DNA of 64,000 nt from Agrocybe praecox (Eukaryota > Basidiomycota > Agaricomycetes > Agaricales > Agrocybaceae), in the NCBI GenBank assembly GCA_964017145.1, contig OZ024843.1, positions 115,001 through 179,000 of the forward strand. The letters are read 5' to 3'. Under the pieces are notes generated by a model. That model was not told the origin of the DNA. It did no database searches and saw only the letters and a list, made by a program, of their open reading frames with translations. Made by a program: the position numbers and the translations under genes. Positions 20,031-31,914 of the stretch are shown here, piece by piece (the first letter of the stretch is position 1; each line of letters begins with the position of its first letter).

Positions 20031-23000
20031 CTAAAGAAAGTAATCTGCAGGGGGGCGTTTTGCCGGTATTGATTTTACATCCTGGAAGAAGCGAGCGAAT
20101 GAAGCGGGTGAGTGAAGGTGTATAAGCGAAAAGAACGAAGAGAGGAGTAGGTCAGTCATATCGGAAAATAAAGATGATAATGACCAAAGAACGATAAAAG
20201 TAAGGAAAGCATCTGGTGTATGTATAAAAATAAACGAAGATGGGAAAGGAAAGAGTAAGATGAAGAATACGCGAGATGAAAAAGGCGCGATGATGAAAAG
20301 GGAAGGACAATGCACGAACGAACAATGATCGATTGGGAAAGGGTAAGGGGAAGTGAGTAGAAAGACGATAACGGAACGGACAGAGGTACGGATCCAACAC
20401 ACACTAAAACAAACGACAAAAACCAAAAATAAAACAAACACAGGACTTACAACGATAGCATGATTGAAAACCTTATATTCCTGCGCGAGATGTTCGTCCA
20501 GTTCTAAAATAGAAGCCACGTTGCCGCATCTAGGGTTTGAAAAGGGAGGTTATAAGCAATTAGCATACGCACGAGAAAGAGGATGACCGAATGAGAGAGA
20601 CGGCCAGATTAGTAAGTTTAAAAGGCTAACACAGTCGCAACGATTCAATTGAATAGAACGAAATGAAATGAAAGAGGGTGGACACGGCCAATGTCTAAAT
20701 TTATCAGAGAGAAAGTGTCCATCCGTCCGTCCGTCCAATGACAGACGTGGAGATGGAGGACGAGGAGATTAAGGAGTGAAAAAAACAGCGTGAAGATAAA
20801 AAAGGCCGTCGAATATCGCAATCAAGAACTAGCTTCGCTTATCGCATAACGCCGAAGCAGGACAGGTGCATGCGGCAGCAGGAGGGTGTGTTTTCGTTGC
20901 GTGCAGACAAAGATAAAGAAGAATCAATGGACAGGCATGGCGAAAGCGAAATGTCCCGCGCGATGCTATGCGTGCGCAGCTCATGATGGAACGCGACGCA
21001 ATGAACTTCGAACGGTGCAAACAAGAAAAAATAGAAAGGGAACACAATAATAGCACTACAACACAAACCAAAATAAGACTCGTGCGGAGCGGTTCGACTC
21101 GCGAAAGGGAAGGACAGGCCAAAAGGAAAGGCACACAAAGGAAAGAAGAAAATCAAAAATCAAAATGCAACAATAACAACAACGCATAATGAAACACGAC
21201 AAGAAAATTGCGTGAAAAAAACCGGGCAGTTCGATTTGATAAATCAAAGCCAAAGGAAAGGGTAGACACAAGACCGAAAAAACCAGAACAAAAAAAGCAA
21301 AAAATTGAAATTAAAACGCACCGATAACAATAATTCGGGGCACTCCACACCGTAACGATAGTCTGGTCAAACATCAACTTATACCCCTCCATCGCGAGCT
21401 GATGCGCACGTGCAATGAGGTCAATAGCATTATTGTGCGCGAAGGCTTTCGTGATGTCAGCGCCGAAGAGGAACCCGGCTCCGCGCGGGGAGAGGCCCCA
21501 GCCTTGGATTTCTGTGCATTTCAAGCGAAGTACGATTACCATTGAGATTGCGACATAACGTCGAAGTCAATTAGACATGTAAAATTAAATAGATCAAGAA
21601 AGAGGTCAGTTGATATCAAGAAAACATATAGGTATACATACCGTCGGGATCGGACCATAAGAGGTCACACATCGGCCCATCATGAGGCACCTCCTGCTTT
21701 CGGTCGATTGAACGGATCTAAGAGGACAGGTTTGTGTGTTAACGAAGTTGGAAGCGCAATAGAAAGAGATATAAGGAGACGAAGGATCATATCCATCCAT
21801 TTATTTATCCATGATTTGGATTAGATTGGATATTTGACAGGTGACACAGAGAGGGCGAGAGGAACGCCATACAATGATATGAAATGAACACGACAGATAG
21901 ATATACGGACAGACGGTACCGCAGGCGGTCAACGTACAAGGCACGCCAGAAACAGAAACAAAAACGAACGAACGACCAAGGAGCGCACTCACCTGATCAA
22001 TCATCTGCAAATTCGGGCTCAAGCCTCCATGCACGCAAAATACTCTTCCATCGACGATAGCGCCAAGCGCGAGGTAATCAAACACCTCGCAACACCACCT
22101 CCACACATTGCTGCTCCCGTACTTGCGCTGGCACTCGTCGTAAAAGCCATACACCTGTGTGATCTGGCGAGACTCGTGGTTCCCGCGAATGAGGGTGATG
22201 CGTTCGGGGTAGCGGACTTTTAGGGCAAGCAGGAGCAGGAACGTCTCCACGCTGTAAAACCCCCGATCGACGAAGTCGCCTGTAAGGTACACATAGTACA
22301 AGTGTAAGTGCAGATGGAAATGCACGGCGCAGATGTTGAGGCATGTAGAGCGGAGAGGAAGAGGCGAAGGAGAAGGAGAAGAAAGGAGCACGGGGAGGAG
22401 GAACAGCGCACGAAAGATATATGTAAGATGAACAAAGAAATGTCAGAGTCAGCATAAAAAAATCTTCCAAGAAAGAAAGAGCAAGTAAGGAATAAGTTAC
22501 GTACCCATGAACAGATAATTTGTGTCTGGGCACAATCCACCCATCTTGAAAAGCTCCATTAGATCGAAAAACTGTCCATGGATGTCGCCACAGATCTTTA
22601 TTCGGCAGAGTCAAAGTGGGGTCGCGTGCATTCACCGAGAAAGGTCAGTGATTGATGTTCAGGGACGGCGGGTGATAAGGATTTCAGTGTTATTTTGAAC
22701 GAAGGAGATATAGAAAGAGAAAGAAGAATTAGTCAGGTACGACGAGGATGACGATAGTAAAGTAATGATAGAAAGATGAACAACGCTCACCGTAACAGGT
22801 GCATCAACAACCTGGACATTCCCTTCCTCAATCAATATTTCCCTTGCCTTCAAACAGAGCCGTTTGACTTGTTCTTCCGATATGGGCTCGCACCGCATCA
22901 GCTGTTCTATCTGTCTGGTGCAGAATGAGAGAGTAGCGATGAAAAGTGTGATAGATCAGTCGGCATTGGTCGGTCGTTCGTTCGGTCGAATTGAGGAAAA

Positions 23001-23118
23001 CAGCGGCGAAGGGGCAAGGAGATAACATAGGTTATTGGAAGAATTTTTGCGTAAGGATCCAGCATGGACTATCACATAAAATCAACCAAAATAGAGCGCA
23101 CCTGTCTAATTCGCTCAT
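20031..23118 (-). CDS. PPP4C: Serine/threonine protein phosphatase 4 catalytic subunit
   Basis: Eight exons (in transcript order 23118-23102, 22914-22791, 22595-22505, 22279-21993, 21717-21642, 21511-21322, 20529-20451, 20081-20031) encode 304 residues, close to the 307 of human PP4c. The whole metallophosphatase set is present: [36 protein letters not shown] and [11 protein letters not shown]. The substrate-loop text QVYGFYDEC and the C-terminus PPADYFL, with the carboxymethylated leucine end, distinguish PP4 from PP2A and PP6. It acts in DNA-damage checkpoint recovery and microtubule/nuclear signalling in other eukaryotes. The ATG lies in a 17-nt first exon (MSELD). All seven introns are long for this window (130-792 nt). 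Confidence 0.96.
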
Positions 23119-24129
23119 AGCTATTTTTCTGGTTTTACGATTTATGCGTATTTAACCGGACGCATTCGCGCGTAAAAGTCAAGGTCTACCGTATTAAAGC
23201 AAACAATGAAGGGTGAAAAGCGAAGTCGCGTTCCCCGTCGATGATGATGGTGGTTGTAGTGGTAAAAAGAGCCTTGCTCATCGTCTCACGCGTCCGGCTC
23301 AGATTCTGCTGATGGAATTTGGATTCATTTCCGTTTTCGGACATTGATTGCACCGCCACCAGCGACTGCCCGGCATCCATAAGTAAGTAGAGTAAGTACG
23401 GCGGCACCTTCATAGTACGGCTTAAAGGCATGATCCCGCCGTTTGCGTATCGTGAATGAGGGAGCCATCAAATGAAGTTTTCATTTCGATAAATGTACGT
23501 GGGATATCATACCAATCACCCGGAATTAAATTCACAACAAATAGAATATGATATGACAACGCTTGAGCGGCTTTATAAATCAATCTAAGTAGTACAAACT
23601 ATTTTGTAAGGTAAGTGTGTAGGTATGTATGTACGAGGCTTGTAAGTAAGTATGTACGTATATAAGTAGGCAGTAGTATATGACAATGAATGAAAAAGAA
23701 GAGAGACAAGCAAGAGGAAGTGACAAGAAGAAAAAGGAGCAGACACAACACGAAAACAAGAAGACTTTTAAAGAGGATACTATGAGATAGGAAATAGAGA
23801 TTACGAATTTTCCAGGCTGAGACAGATAAACGGAGACTGAGAGAAAACTAAGAGGTACATACATTTGACGATACCAGGCACAAAACACAGACAAGGACGA
23901 GGGCACAAACACAGAGGAGACGGCGGCGGATAGGTTATTTTATGATAGAGATGATACTAGCACACTTTGAAATTCGAAGGGCGGGTGTAAGATATTTGAC
24001 AAGAAAATTCGAGGGACGGACAAAGGGCGGAGACAAAAAGTGCAGCAGCAGCAGCTTGAATGGGTCAATGGGCTCTGCATGTATCCTTAGGAAGGTGTTG
24101 AGATGAGAGGGAAGTGAACAGCCGGCCGC
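23119..24129. other. Intergenic region upstream of PP4, downstream of the zinc-finger gene
   Basis: About 1 kb contains the promoter of the PP4 gene (near 23120-23400) and the 3' flank of the C2H2 gene. It includes GTA/TGTA-rich microsatellite-like sequence near 23600-23670. No coding signal was seen. Confidence 0.6.
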
Positions 24130-25761
24130 TCACACCAGCGCCGCACCCACACTCTTCCTAAGCGGCATAGCAAGGGACATAGATAAGCCCCCCATCGTGC
24201 CCTGGGTCTGGTGATTTTGGTGATGGTGATATCCTCCATATTCGTTGCCACCCATCTGTTGCTGCTGCTGATGAATATACTGTTGTTGTTGACGCTGCAA
24301 CCGCGCCTGCAACACCCTCTCGTCCTGAATAGGCGCAAGGATGGGCGGGGGCGAGTCGTACCGCTGCGCAGTGTGGGTGTGGGCGATGGGGCTGCCACCG
24401 GTAGAGGTAGAGGCGGTAGCACCGCCGGAGGAACTTGGCACCGAATACTGGGCTTGTTGGTGGTGTTGGTGTTGTTGTTGCACCTGCTGTTGATGCTGCA
24501 AATGAGCATGGTGCAAGCTCGTCGAATATTGCTGCTGCTGCTGCTGTTGTTCATCGTGATATATAGAAACGGGGTAGCTAGTCGGAGTGGAAGGACCAGA
24601 CACATGAGAAGAGACAGACGCGGGTGAGGCAGGACCGGCACTCGACGACTGCTGCTGGTGTTGCTGCTGCTGGTGTTGCGCGTGGTGATAGTTCTGCGAC
24701 GAATACGAGGGGTGTGTCTGCGGAGGCGAGATATGCGCCAACGAATACCTCGAAGAGATGGACACCGGAGAAGGATTTCTCTGCTGCTGGTGGTGCATCT
24801 GTTGTTGTGGCTGCTGCATGGCGCTCCCATACGCATCATGCTGCTGCTGCTGCGAGCCATTCGAATACGACGAGAACGAGCCCCCATTTCCGGTATACAC
24901 CTGCTCCTCGTACGTCGTCGCTCCATTCCTATACGCATACTGCCCATGATGCTGATGCTGAGCCCCGGCGAACGCCTGGGGATGTTGCGATGACATCGGT
25001 AAGACGCCATGTATAGGCGACGAGTACGATGTATGCGGGGACCCATTCAAGGAGGACGACGACGCACGGTCAGACCCCGGGCCTAGCCGTCCAGTGCTGT
25101 TTATTGGCAGAGGAAGAGTAACTGTTGCGGGCAGAGTGGCTTGTACGAGCGGAGGGGGCGAGTTGGGGGGGCTGAGGCTGTTGAGGCTGTTATGGAGGTG
25201 GTGATGATTGCTGCTGCTCATGGGGTACATCCTCGCTTGTTCAAGAGCGGGAGGGGGCGACATGGGGGGCGAGAGAGGCGAAGCAGGGCCTGGAGATGGA
25301 GAGAGCGAGGGCGCGGGAGGTAAGGCCAGAGTCCTCCTACTACTTCTAGATCCTCCGCCTCGAGTTGGGTTCCGTCTGGAGCCTGGTGATAGATGGATAC
25401 GGAAACTACGGAAATGTAGTTAGTAGGGTATATAACAGAGTGACTGGTATGCTTACTGTTGTTGGAGGTTGTCCTGACGCGAGCATCGCGTATCGCATCC
25501 GGGGAATGGGCACTTGTGGTTTCTCTCTCCAGTGTGGACCCTGGTGTGGCGTGCCAAGTGACCACTGGTGCTGAATGCGCGGTCGCATGTCGGACAGAGG
25601 TGTTTCTTCTTCTCCTCTTTTGAACTCGATGAGGACGAGCTCGACTTCTGGGATGTTGAAGGGGACTCTGGCGGGGACGAGGACGAGGAGGGTGATGGGT
25701 AGGGGGCCTGCGTAAATTGAGAGTGATAGAGACTGGCTTTCGAAGTAGGAACTCGAGGCAT
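24130..25761 (-). CDS. C2H2 zinc-finger transcription factor, NRG1-like, with polyglutamine region
   Basis: Two exons (25761-25457, 25405-24130; 51-nt intron) give 526 residues. After a Ser/Pro-rich N-terminus and a serine run, a pair of C2H2 fingers lies at about residues 54-108: CPTCDRAFSTSGHLARH, the linker TGERNHK, then CPFPGCDTRCSRQDNLQQH and RIH, with the intron inside the last His codon. The TSGHLARH...TGExNHxCP arrangement resembles fungal Nrg1/Nrg2 repressors. The remaining 400 residues are low complexity, rich in Gln, His, Ser and Pro, with uninterrupted Gln runs encoded by CAG/CAA, and are probably a disordered regulatory region. Target and partner are unknown. Antisense ORFs over this repeat are compositional shadows. 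Confidence 0.9.
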
Positions 25762-28700
25762 GATGTTGATTAAGGGTGGAGGGAGGAGGGGTAGGTAAGG
25801 GAAAGAGCAAAAGAATCGGGTGTAATTATAATAAACGAGGACATTTGCCTTGGCGCAGAGAGAAAAAAAGAAGGTACGTAAGATTTTGGTCCCATGCGAA
25901 TCGCGATTTCGACAAATCTGCGTTTAGAGTTTTTCGTGGCCATATACCCGGGAAACCTGTCCATTTTCGGAAAGTGCAACATACCCAAACATACCACCGG
26001 CTCAGTCTTCCTTAAGCAGCGCAAATCCGCTCACATCGAAGTTCCCCAAAAATAAAGGCACGTGGCAACCGCCTGCTTCCTCTCTTCTCTATCTTCACTT
26101 CCCTTTCTCTTCCTCTTTTTTCTCACATTTTCATGACTCGAGGCTGAAAACCAATCCTATCGTCTCCTTCCTCCCTTCGTGTTTTACCATCTGGCAAGCA
26201 ATTTACGCCAGGCACCACCAACAAAACGTTACACGTAAAAAATCCATATTCGTTTTGACATTCCCCCATCCGTTTTAGGTCGATTTGTTACTTCTTCCAA
26301 TACGTACTATGTAAAGGCAAGCAAGCTAAGCTAAGCAAAAGACAGATCCACAGATCCATCAATCACATCACCCGCCATCCATCCATCGTGAGAGCCGACC
26401 TTGAGCTTGATGGCTGACTTTCAAATTATACATACATATACTCTTACCTCCGTAAAGCTATATCTCATCCAGCCCACCAACCAACCAACGGCACCCTGGG
26501 CAACTCCGATCATGCCATCATCATTACCGCTTCGATCAATTCAAAGGATTTAAAATGTTATGTTTGGCTCTTTAATCAGGAGGTTTGGAATTCGCTCACT
26601 TATCTCATATGGTCTAATCCATATACGGTCTGAGTAAGGTAACAGACGGCACCGACCGAGAAGCTCTATGTAATCCGATCCAAATTCCAAGGTGCGTATC
26701 GTTGTGCTGGGTTGGGTCCAACAATCGTTATCTGTTTCTTTCTTTCATTGAAATGAACGACACAGTGTGTGATGATAGTGAAATGATGGACGCAGCATTC
26801 ATACTCGTAACAGCGTCTTCTGCTCGCGGTATTTCTTTCTGCCAAACAATGCCTCCGTATGTATAGTGTTCCTGTCTCCCATCATCGGTGCTCCCCCGGC
26901 CGCCCCACGAGCACAAGTGTCCTGAAACGGATTTATACACCGACGGGCGTAACTCTTTCTTAATTTTCAATTCCTGGTACCGTGATACCGCACTGATAGA
27001 TATAAGCAGCTAAAGATATAGATATACATAGCTAGATGTCCGGAATATATATTTATATGTATAAATAAAAATACGGGGAAATCCCCGAATTGAGCATACA
27101 AGCGTGCGGCGGCTTTTTATGTGCTATCTCGCGTAGGCCTGTCTGTCCACATATCCAGCAAATCGCCAATTGGAAATTGGACCCCAATGAGGATGGGTTG
27201 TGATTCTTGGTTTGTGAATTATTCCTTAATGCGTGTGCGCAGGCGGCAAAGAAGGACAATAGACAGTGAACAATGAATCAATAATGGAGCGTACAAAGTG
27301 CAGCATGATCAAGGTTATGAAAAACCCGAGGTAGACAGACGTCCCTAAAGATGTAAGTACATACTAAGAACTCCAACACAGTTGAATAAGAATACGAATC
27401 CCATTCAACGAGCGAATGAATTGGCCACCAACGCTTGCTTCGCCAATCGATTGCCACGATGCGCATATGTCTGGTTGTCAATAAATATGGAAAGAATCGG
27501 CACAGAGTCCGAGCAGCCAGCCACCGAGCCAATGGGCCGACTAACCAGCTAACCATTTGTGTTGCCTGCCCATACTATCGCCTGACTTCTCGCCCACCGA
27601 GTGAGTGAGCAAAGAACTTGAAATGATCGGCGCATGTACTTTCCGTTCTTTTCCAATTCTCTTACCTTTTCCCTACTTTACATTGCACAGCCAACACCAA
27701 TACACAGCTCTCCCGGCCACGAAGATGTAAATTCGCGCCCCCTCAAACTCATACTAGTAGACACAGAATATGATAAATGCAAACGCGAATGTAACCACAT
27801 AAAATTTCAATCTAATTCCTCGTCCCTCCCGTCGTCCGGGTCGGCATTTTCCTTTCCTAGACATGAAACGAGGCACGAGTAAAGCCTCCTCCTGCGCCGC
27901 CGTTATGTATATGTAACATGCTATACGTACATACAAACGTGACGAGCGGTTGGACCAGCCTAAATACCAATACCTGACAATGTATGTAAGGGTAAATATA
28001 AATATGTACATATGTAAAAAATGGAGTTTGAGCTGGCCTAAGGCCTAAGGAGGCGTCGCTGTCACTCCGCGCTTACGCTCTACGCGTCCGACGACCGACA
28101 GTCTATGCCTCTTATAGCAAAGGCAAGTTATTTACTTGGAATTTGGAGTTTGGTACTTGGAATTTGAGGCTTAAAACCTTGGAACTTGGGGAGAATGACA
28201 TTGGGCAGAGGGCGCATTTACGTCTGATATTTCGCTATTTCCCTGCATTTTACTCTTCGATGTTGTCCGATACTGTTCCTTGAAGGACGTCGATCTTGGG
28301 TTTAAACTTGGGCTACATCGTTATTCGTTTACCTACTTAATATTTAGGACAGGCACACCACCACACCCACGTCCACTAAATGCGAGCCTTAGCGTTGCCT
28401 CTAGTCTAGTGCGACCTCTCCGAGTCTCGAGTCTCGACCAGTTGACTGGACTACGGGCCTAATGCGACGATGACGATGACGACTAGCGTCAAACACGCGC
28501 GTGCGTGCGTGCGTACGTGGTGTACTGTACAGGTGGCATGGAATTTCGGCTCTCAAAGGAGCGAGGCATCAAGTTACAGACTTACAGCTACAGAGCCGAA
28601 CAATGTATGTACGTTGGTAGTACGTTAATGCGCTCGTGATAACTGATAACTTGAGTTTGAATAACCTGAGATGAAATCAACTCGCGCAGAAGCCAGCCAA

Positions 28701-31700
28701 CCAGCCGTGGTTGATCGTCAGCCTCAACGAATCAGACGTCGGCGGTTCATCACAGTATAAAGTATCCCAGCACAAAAATGATCAAATGATTTATATTATA
28801 TTATAAAGCCCGAGATAGTGGGTCGAGTCCCTCGTTTCCCCAGACAATTTCCGTGCTTATGCACGTATAAGCCCACGACATATCCACATTTCAACATTAT
28901 TTCCAAATAAGCACTTCTTCTGGACTATGTCTGTCTGTCTGTCTGTCTGTCCGGCAGCGGCTACACAGACGGAAATTCACAGTGATGCATAAGTGATACA
29001 TAAAGTATATCTGACCGGGCCAAAGAAGTGTTTCGAAGAAATGAAATGACAGTGTACCCTCCTAGTAGTACACAGTGCATAGGTATATAGATATATCGTT
29101 TATTTAATGTATCCAAACTCAAGTGTCACCGCAGCCGGTGCCAGAGCGAGAGCCACAGGAAATAACACTAAATTACAATTTATGATATGTACACATTCAA
29201 AACCCAACTTTACACATGACCGGAGCGTACAACCTACAAAGGTGGTTTGGGACTTACTTAGGCTTTAGAAGGAAGCGAAGAAAATAAGGAATGAAGATCC
29301 TACCTTGATGTGTGGTGCTCGGCCAACTTCTGCTTCTTGTTCAAGTTCTCTCGCGAAGCACGCGTACCGTACTTATAAAAATACCCGAAAGAGGCCAAGT
29401 ATGCTCAATTATACCGCGTTAAGGACGGCGGATGTGACTCTATACCTTGTGCCACGATCTGGACTCAGCCGAGGCGGGGCCAAGTCCTACTCGCACAGAT
29501 CAGCGGACGCAAATTGTGCACCAGCCAAGGGCAGGTATCCAGGTACACGTACCGACGGTGGCGGTGTAAGATAAGGGTCCTCAACCACTCTAATGATATG
29601 TACCGATCTTTACTTAGCGTCGTTTGAACTTTGTGGATTGGCGCCTTTGGGTGTAAATACGGACCTCAGATCACGAGGCTATGGATCAATTGGAGTGTGC
29701 TAATAATACTCAGTTTATGTTGAATTCATAATTGAGATGGAGATGGCTCAAGGTTCAACCACGGATCGTTCGTCTGTTTCAAGACGTTCCGAGTGGGTAA
29801 CTAATTGGCTAAGTGGATGACTAACCGATTGACTGACGTTGTCAGTTTTGACCAGTTGCCCCAGTCAAAGGACTTCCGTGCAAATCGCGACCCTGTCTCC
29901 CGTCCATCCAGAGACGCCGAATCACGATTATGTATTACTTATCTATGGACTTCAAACTTTCATGTTATTCGAAACCTCTTCAAATCGTCTGTTCATTCTC
30001 TTCTTAAGCTTCAAACGATCAAACGCTTACATGAAGTACGTATGATACACATTACTTTATTGGTCAAATCTCATTTTTAGCCATCCCAAACACCTCTTAA
30101 GCACTATGGAATTTCATCTTAGGTCATTTAAAGAGTCCAGTGTTAAATTGCGCGTTTATCGAACGTTTTTTTCTCACGTCATAATGTGTTGAAGTGATAG
30201 GCAGGCACTTAGTGCCCCAGCGAGCGGGCCCATGGTAACACTGATGCGGCGTTACCACTTATAGTAGGGCCCAAGTGCGAAACATGAAAATAATTGCTAA
30301 CTGTTTCTCACATACTCTTTCTCCATCATACAGGCTGGGTGCTCTAAAAAAGCAAAGCCTTATTCTGCAAAGACGCATTTCTATGCAAATTTGAACATTA
30401 CAGATACGTCCCACTACGTGGCGTATTAAGAAGAGCCTTAAACACAAGCTAAGAGAATGCTTGTCATCGCCACTGGGGGCCTTGCAGTGCTAGAACGCGC
30501 AAATCACGTCAAGCATTGGAAAGCACAGACAGTGCTTTTCATGTCGGTCTGCACATACCCAAGTTGTATGTCCTCCTTCAGAATCGGACTCTGGTTCGGG
30601 GCCGCCGCTTTCATTTCAGTGGAAATAGACCCCGGAGTCCGGAACATAGAAACATGGAAAGACGTGGGAGATATTCTGTAATGCCGACAATCGTACATAT
30701 ATGAACGTCGAAAAAGGTGAAAAGCCGACGTAAGGTACCGGATTTTGAATTTTGTACAGCCTCGTAGACGCAAAGCGCAAACACTGCTAATGCAAATTGC
30801 AGATTATGTAAACTATAATATGTCCACTTTACATTCCAAATTACTCCTTGATATGATACCTGTATAATAAATTATCAGTCGTCTCGTCGCCACGGCGTAC
30901 CTGATCATAACGGTAGCAATGTAACTGCAGGCTCACCGAGTAGTAACGTCCTTAAATGGGTGCCATATGAGCGTTGTAACACACGAGCGTCGCGAGCGTC
31001 CAAGAATTCAATCCCTCCCCCGTGGACAATATTAGTAATTGGGAACGTAGTGTTGCGTAATAGTTGTGGGATATAAAAAAATACTATGTTGACAGTTGAA
31101 TACATCAAGCCAATCAAAAGAAAGAGCAACTACTGGGTGACCCACCCCCGCCTCCATCACAATCAGCTATTGGTATAGTGCGCCCGAGAATCCGGTAAAT
31201 TATTTGAGAATGCTGCGGTATCTATTGTCACTGGGTATGTGTCGGACAGCGTCCATTTGTGGGTCACAGATGTTGCGAGGATGAATATGCATCGAAGATA
31301 CTTGGTGTATGTACTCACGCAACTCTGAGTTTATGCAACTTAGAAACTTGTACCAAATCCTTTTAGAGCTCAAGTATATCCATACATCTCGAGTCCCGTC
31401 GGAATCAATTGATTCTTCTTGTAACAGCAACTGATAGCAACTGAGAATCCCCGTAAAGTTTACTATCACGGTTCTGTTACTTATTCTTGATCATTCATTT
31501 GTTATATGCGATATTCTGACTCCATCGGAACTTGTACTCACATGACTATTTTATACGCCGGATCTTTATTTACTGCCATAGATTAGAGCGTGTAGCTCAC
31601 AGTTGTGACTCCCAACAAGAGTTTGCATAAACGCCGGTTGCTTTAAGTCTCTGCCTACGTTCTAAGTATCGCGAATAGATGTCAATAGCGCAGCTTGGAC

Positions 31701-31914
31701 CAACGCTTACTGTAGTAACTGCTCCATTGATTTCGGTTATCTTATTTACTTATGATCTGGTCTTCCGACCCATGATCAAAGTCCGGCCACTCGGTTCAAA
31801 GTTGGAATCTATGTATATCTATCAACCGAATAAGCATAGAACAGTCCAAAAGTAGTTGGCTGGCATGGTTCAGCAGTGAGTTATTCGGCTCCCTCTTCGT
31901 CGTATCGTTGTACC
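25762..31914. other. Gene-poor region of about 6.1 kb upstream of the zinc-finger gene
   Basis: No gene was recognised. The first kilobase has CT-rich patches (about 26080-26130), the likely promoter and 5' leader of the zinc-finger gene. Small tandem repeats occur: TGCG units near 28497-28516 and (GTCT)6 at 28929-28952. ORFs at 29305-29574, 29805-30080 and 30457-30773 lack homologous motifs and splice continuity. Confidence 0.5.
28929..28952 (+). repeat. Tetranucleotide microsatellite (GTCT)n
   Basis: Six consecutive GTCT-type units, the last being GTCC. Confidence 0.9.

Noticed and set aside
20152..20519. Hydrophobic open frames on the minus strand within the PP4 gene
   Set aside because: They fall in a pyrimidine-rich intron, which gives spurious Phe/Leu/Ser-rich translations.
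22029..22223. Plus-strand ORF inside the PP4 catalytic exon
   Set aside because: It is antisense to well-conserved phosphatase motifs.
24087..25046. Long Arg/Ser-rich open frame antisense or out of frame to the zinc-finger gene
   Set aside because: It is a shadow of the CAG-rich coding repeat; the spliced frame with fingers and polyQ explains the region.
28810..28835. tRNA T-arm-like sequence GTGGGTCGAGTCCCTC
   Set aside because: It lacks the TTC of the T-loop, and no matching D-arm, anticodon stem or acceptor stem is nearby.
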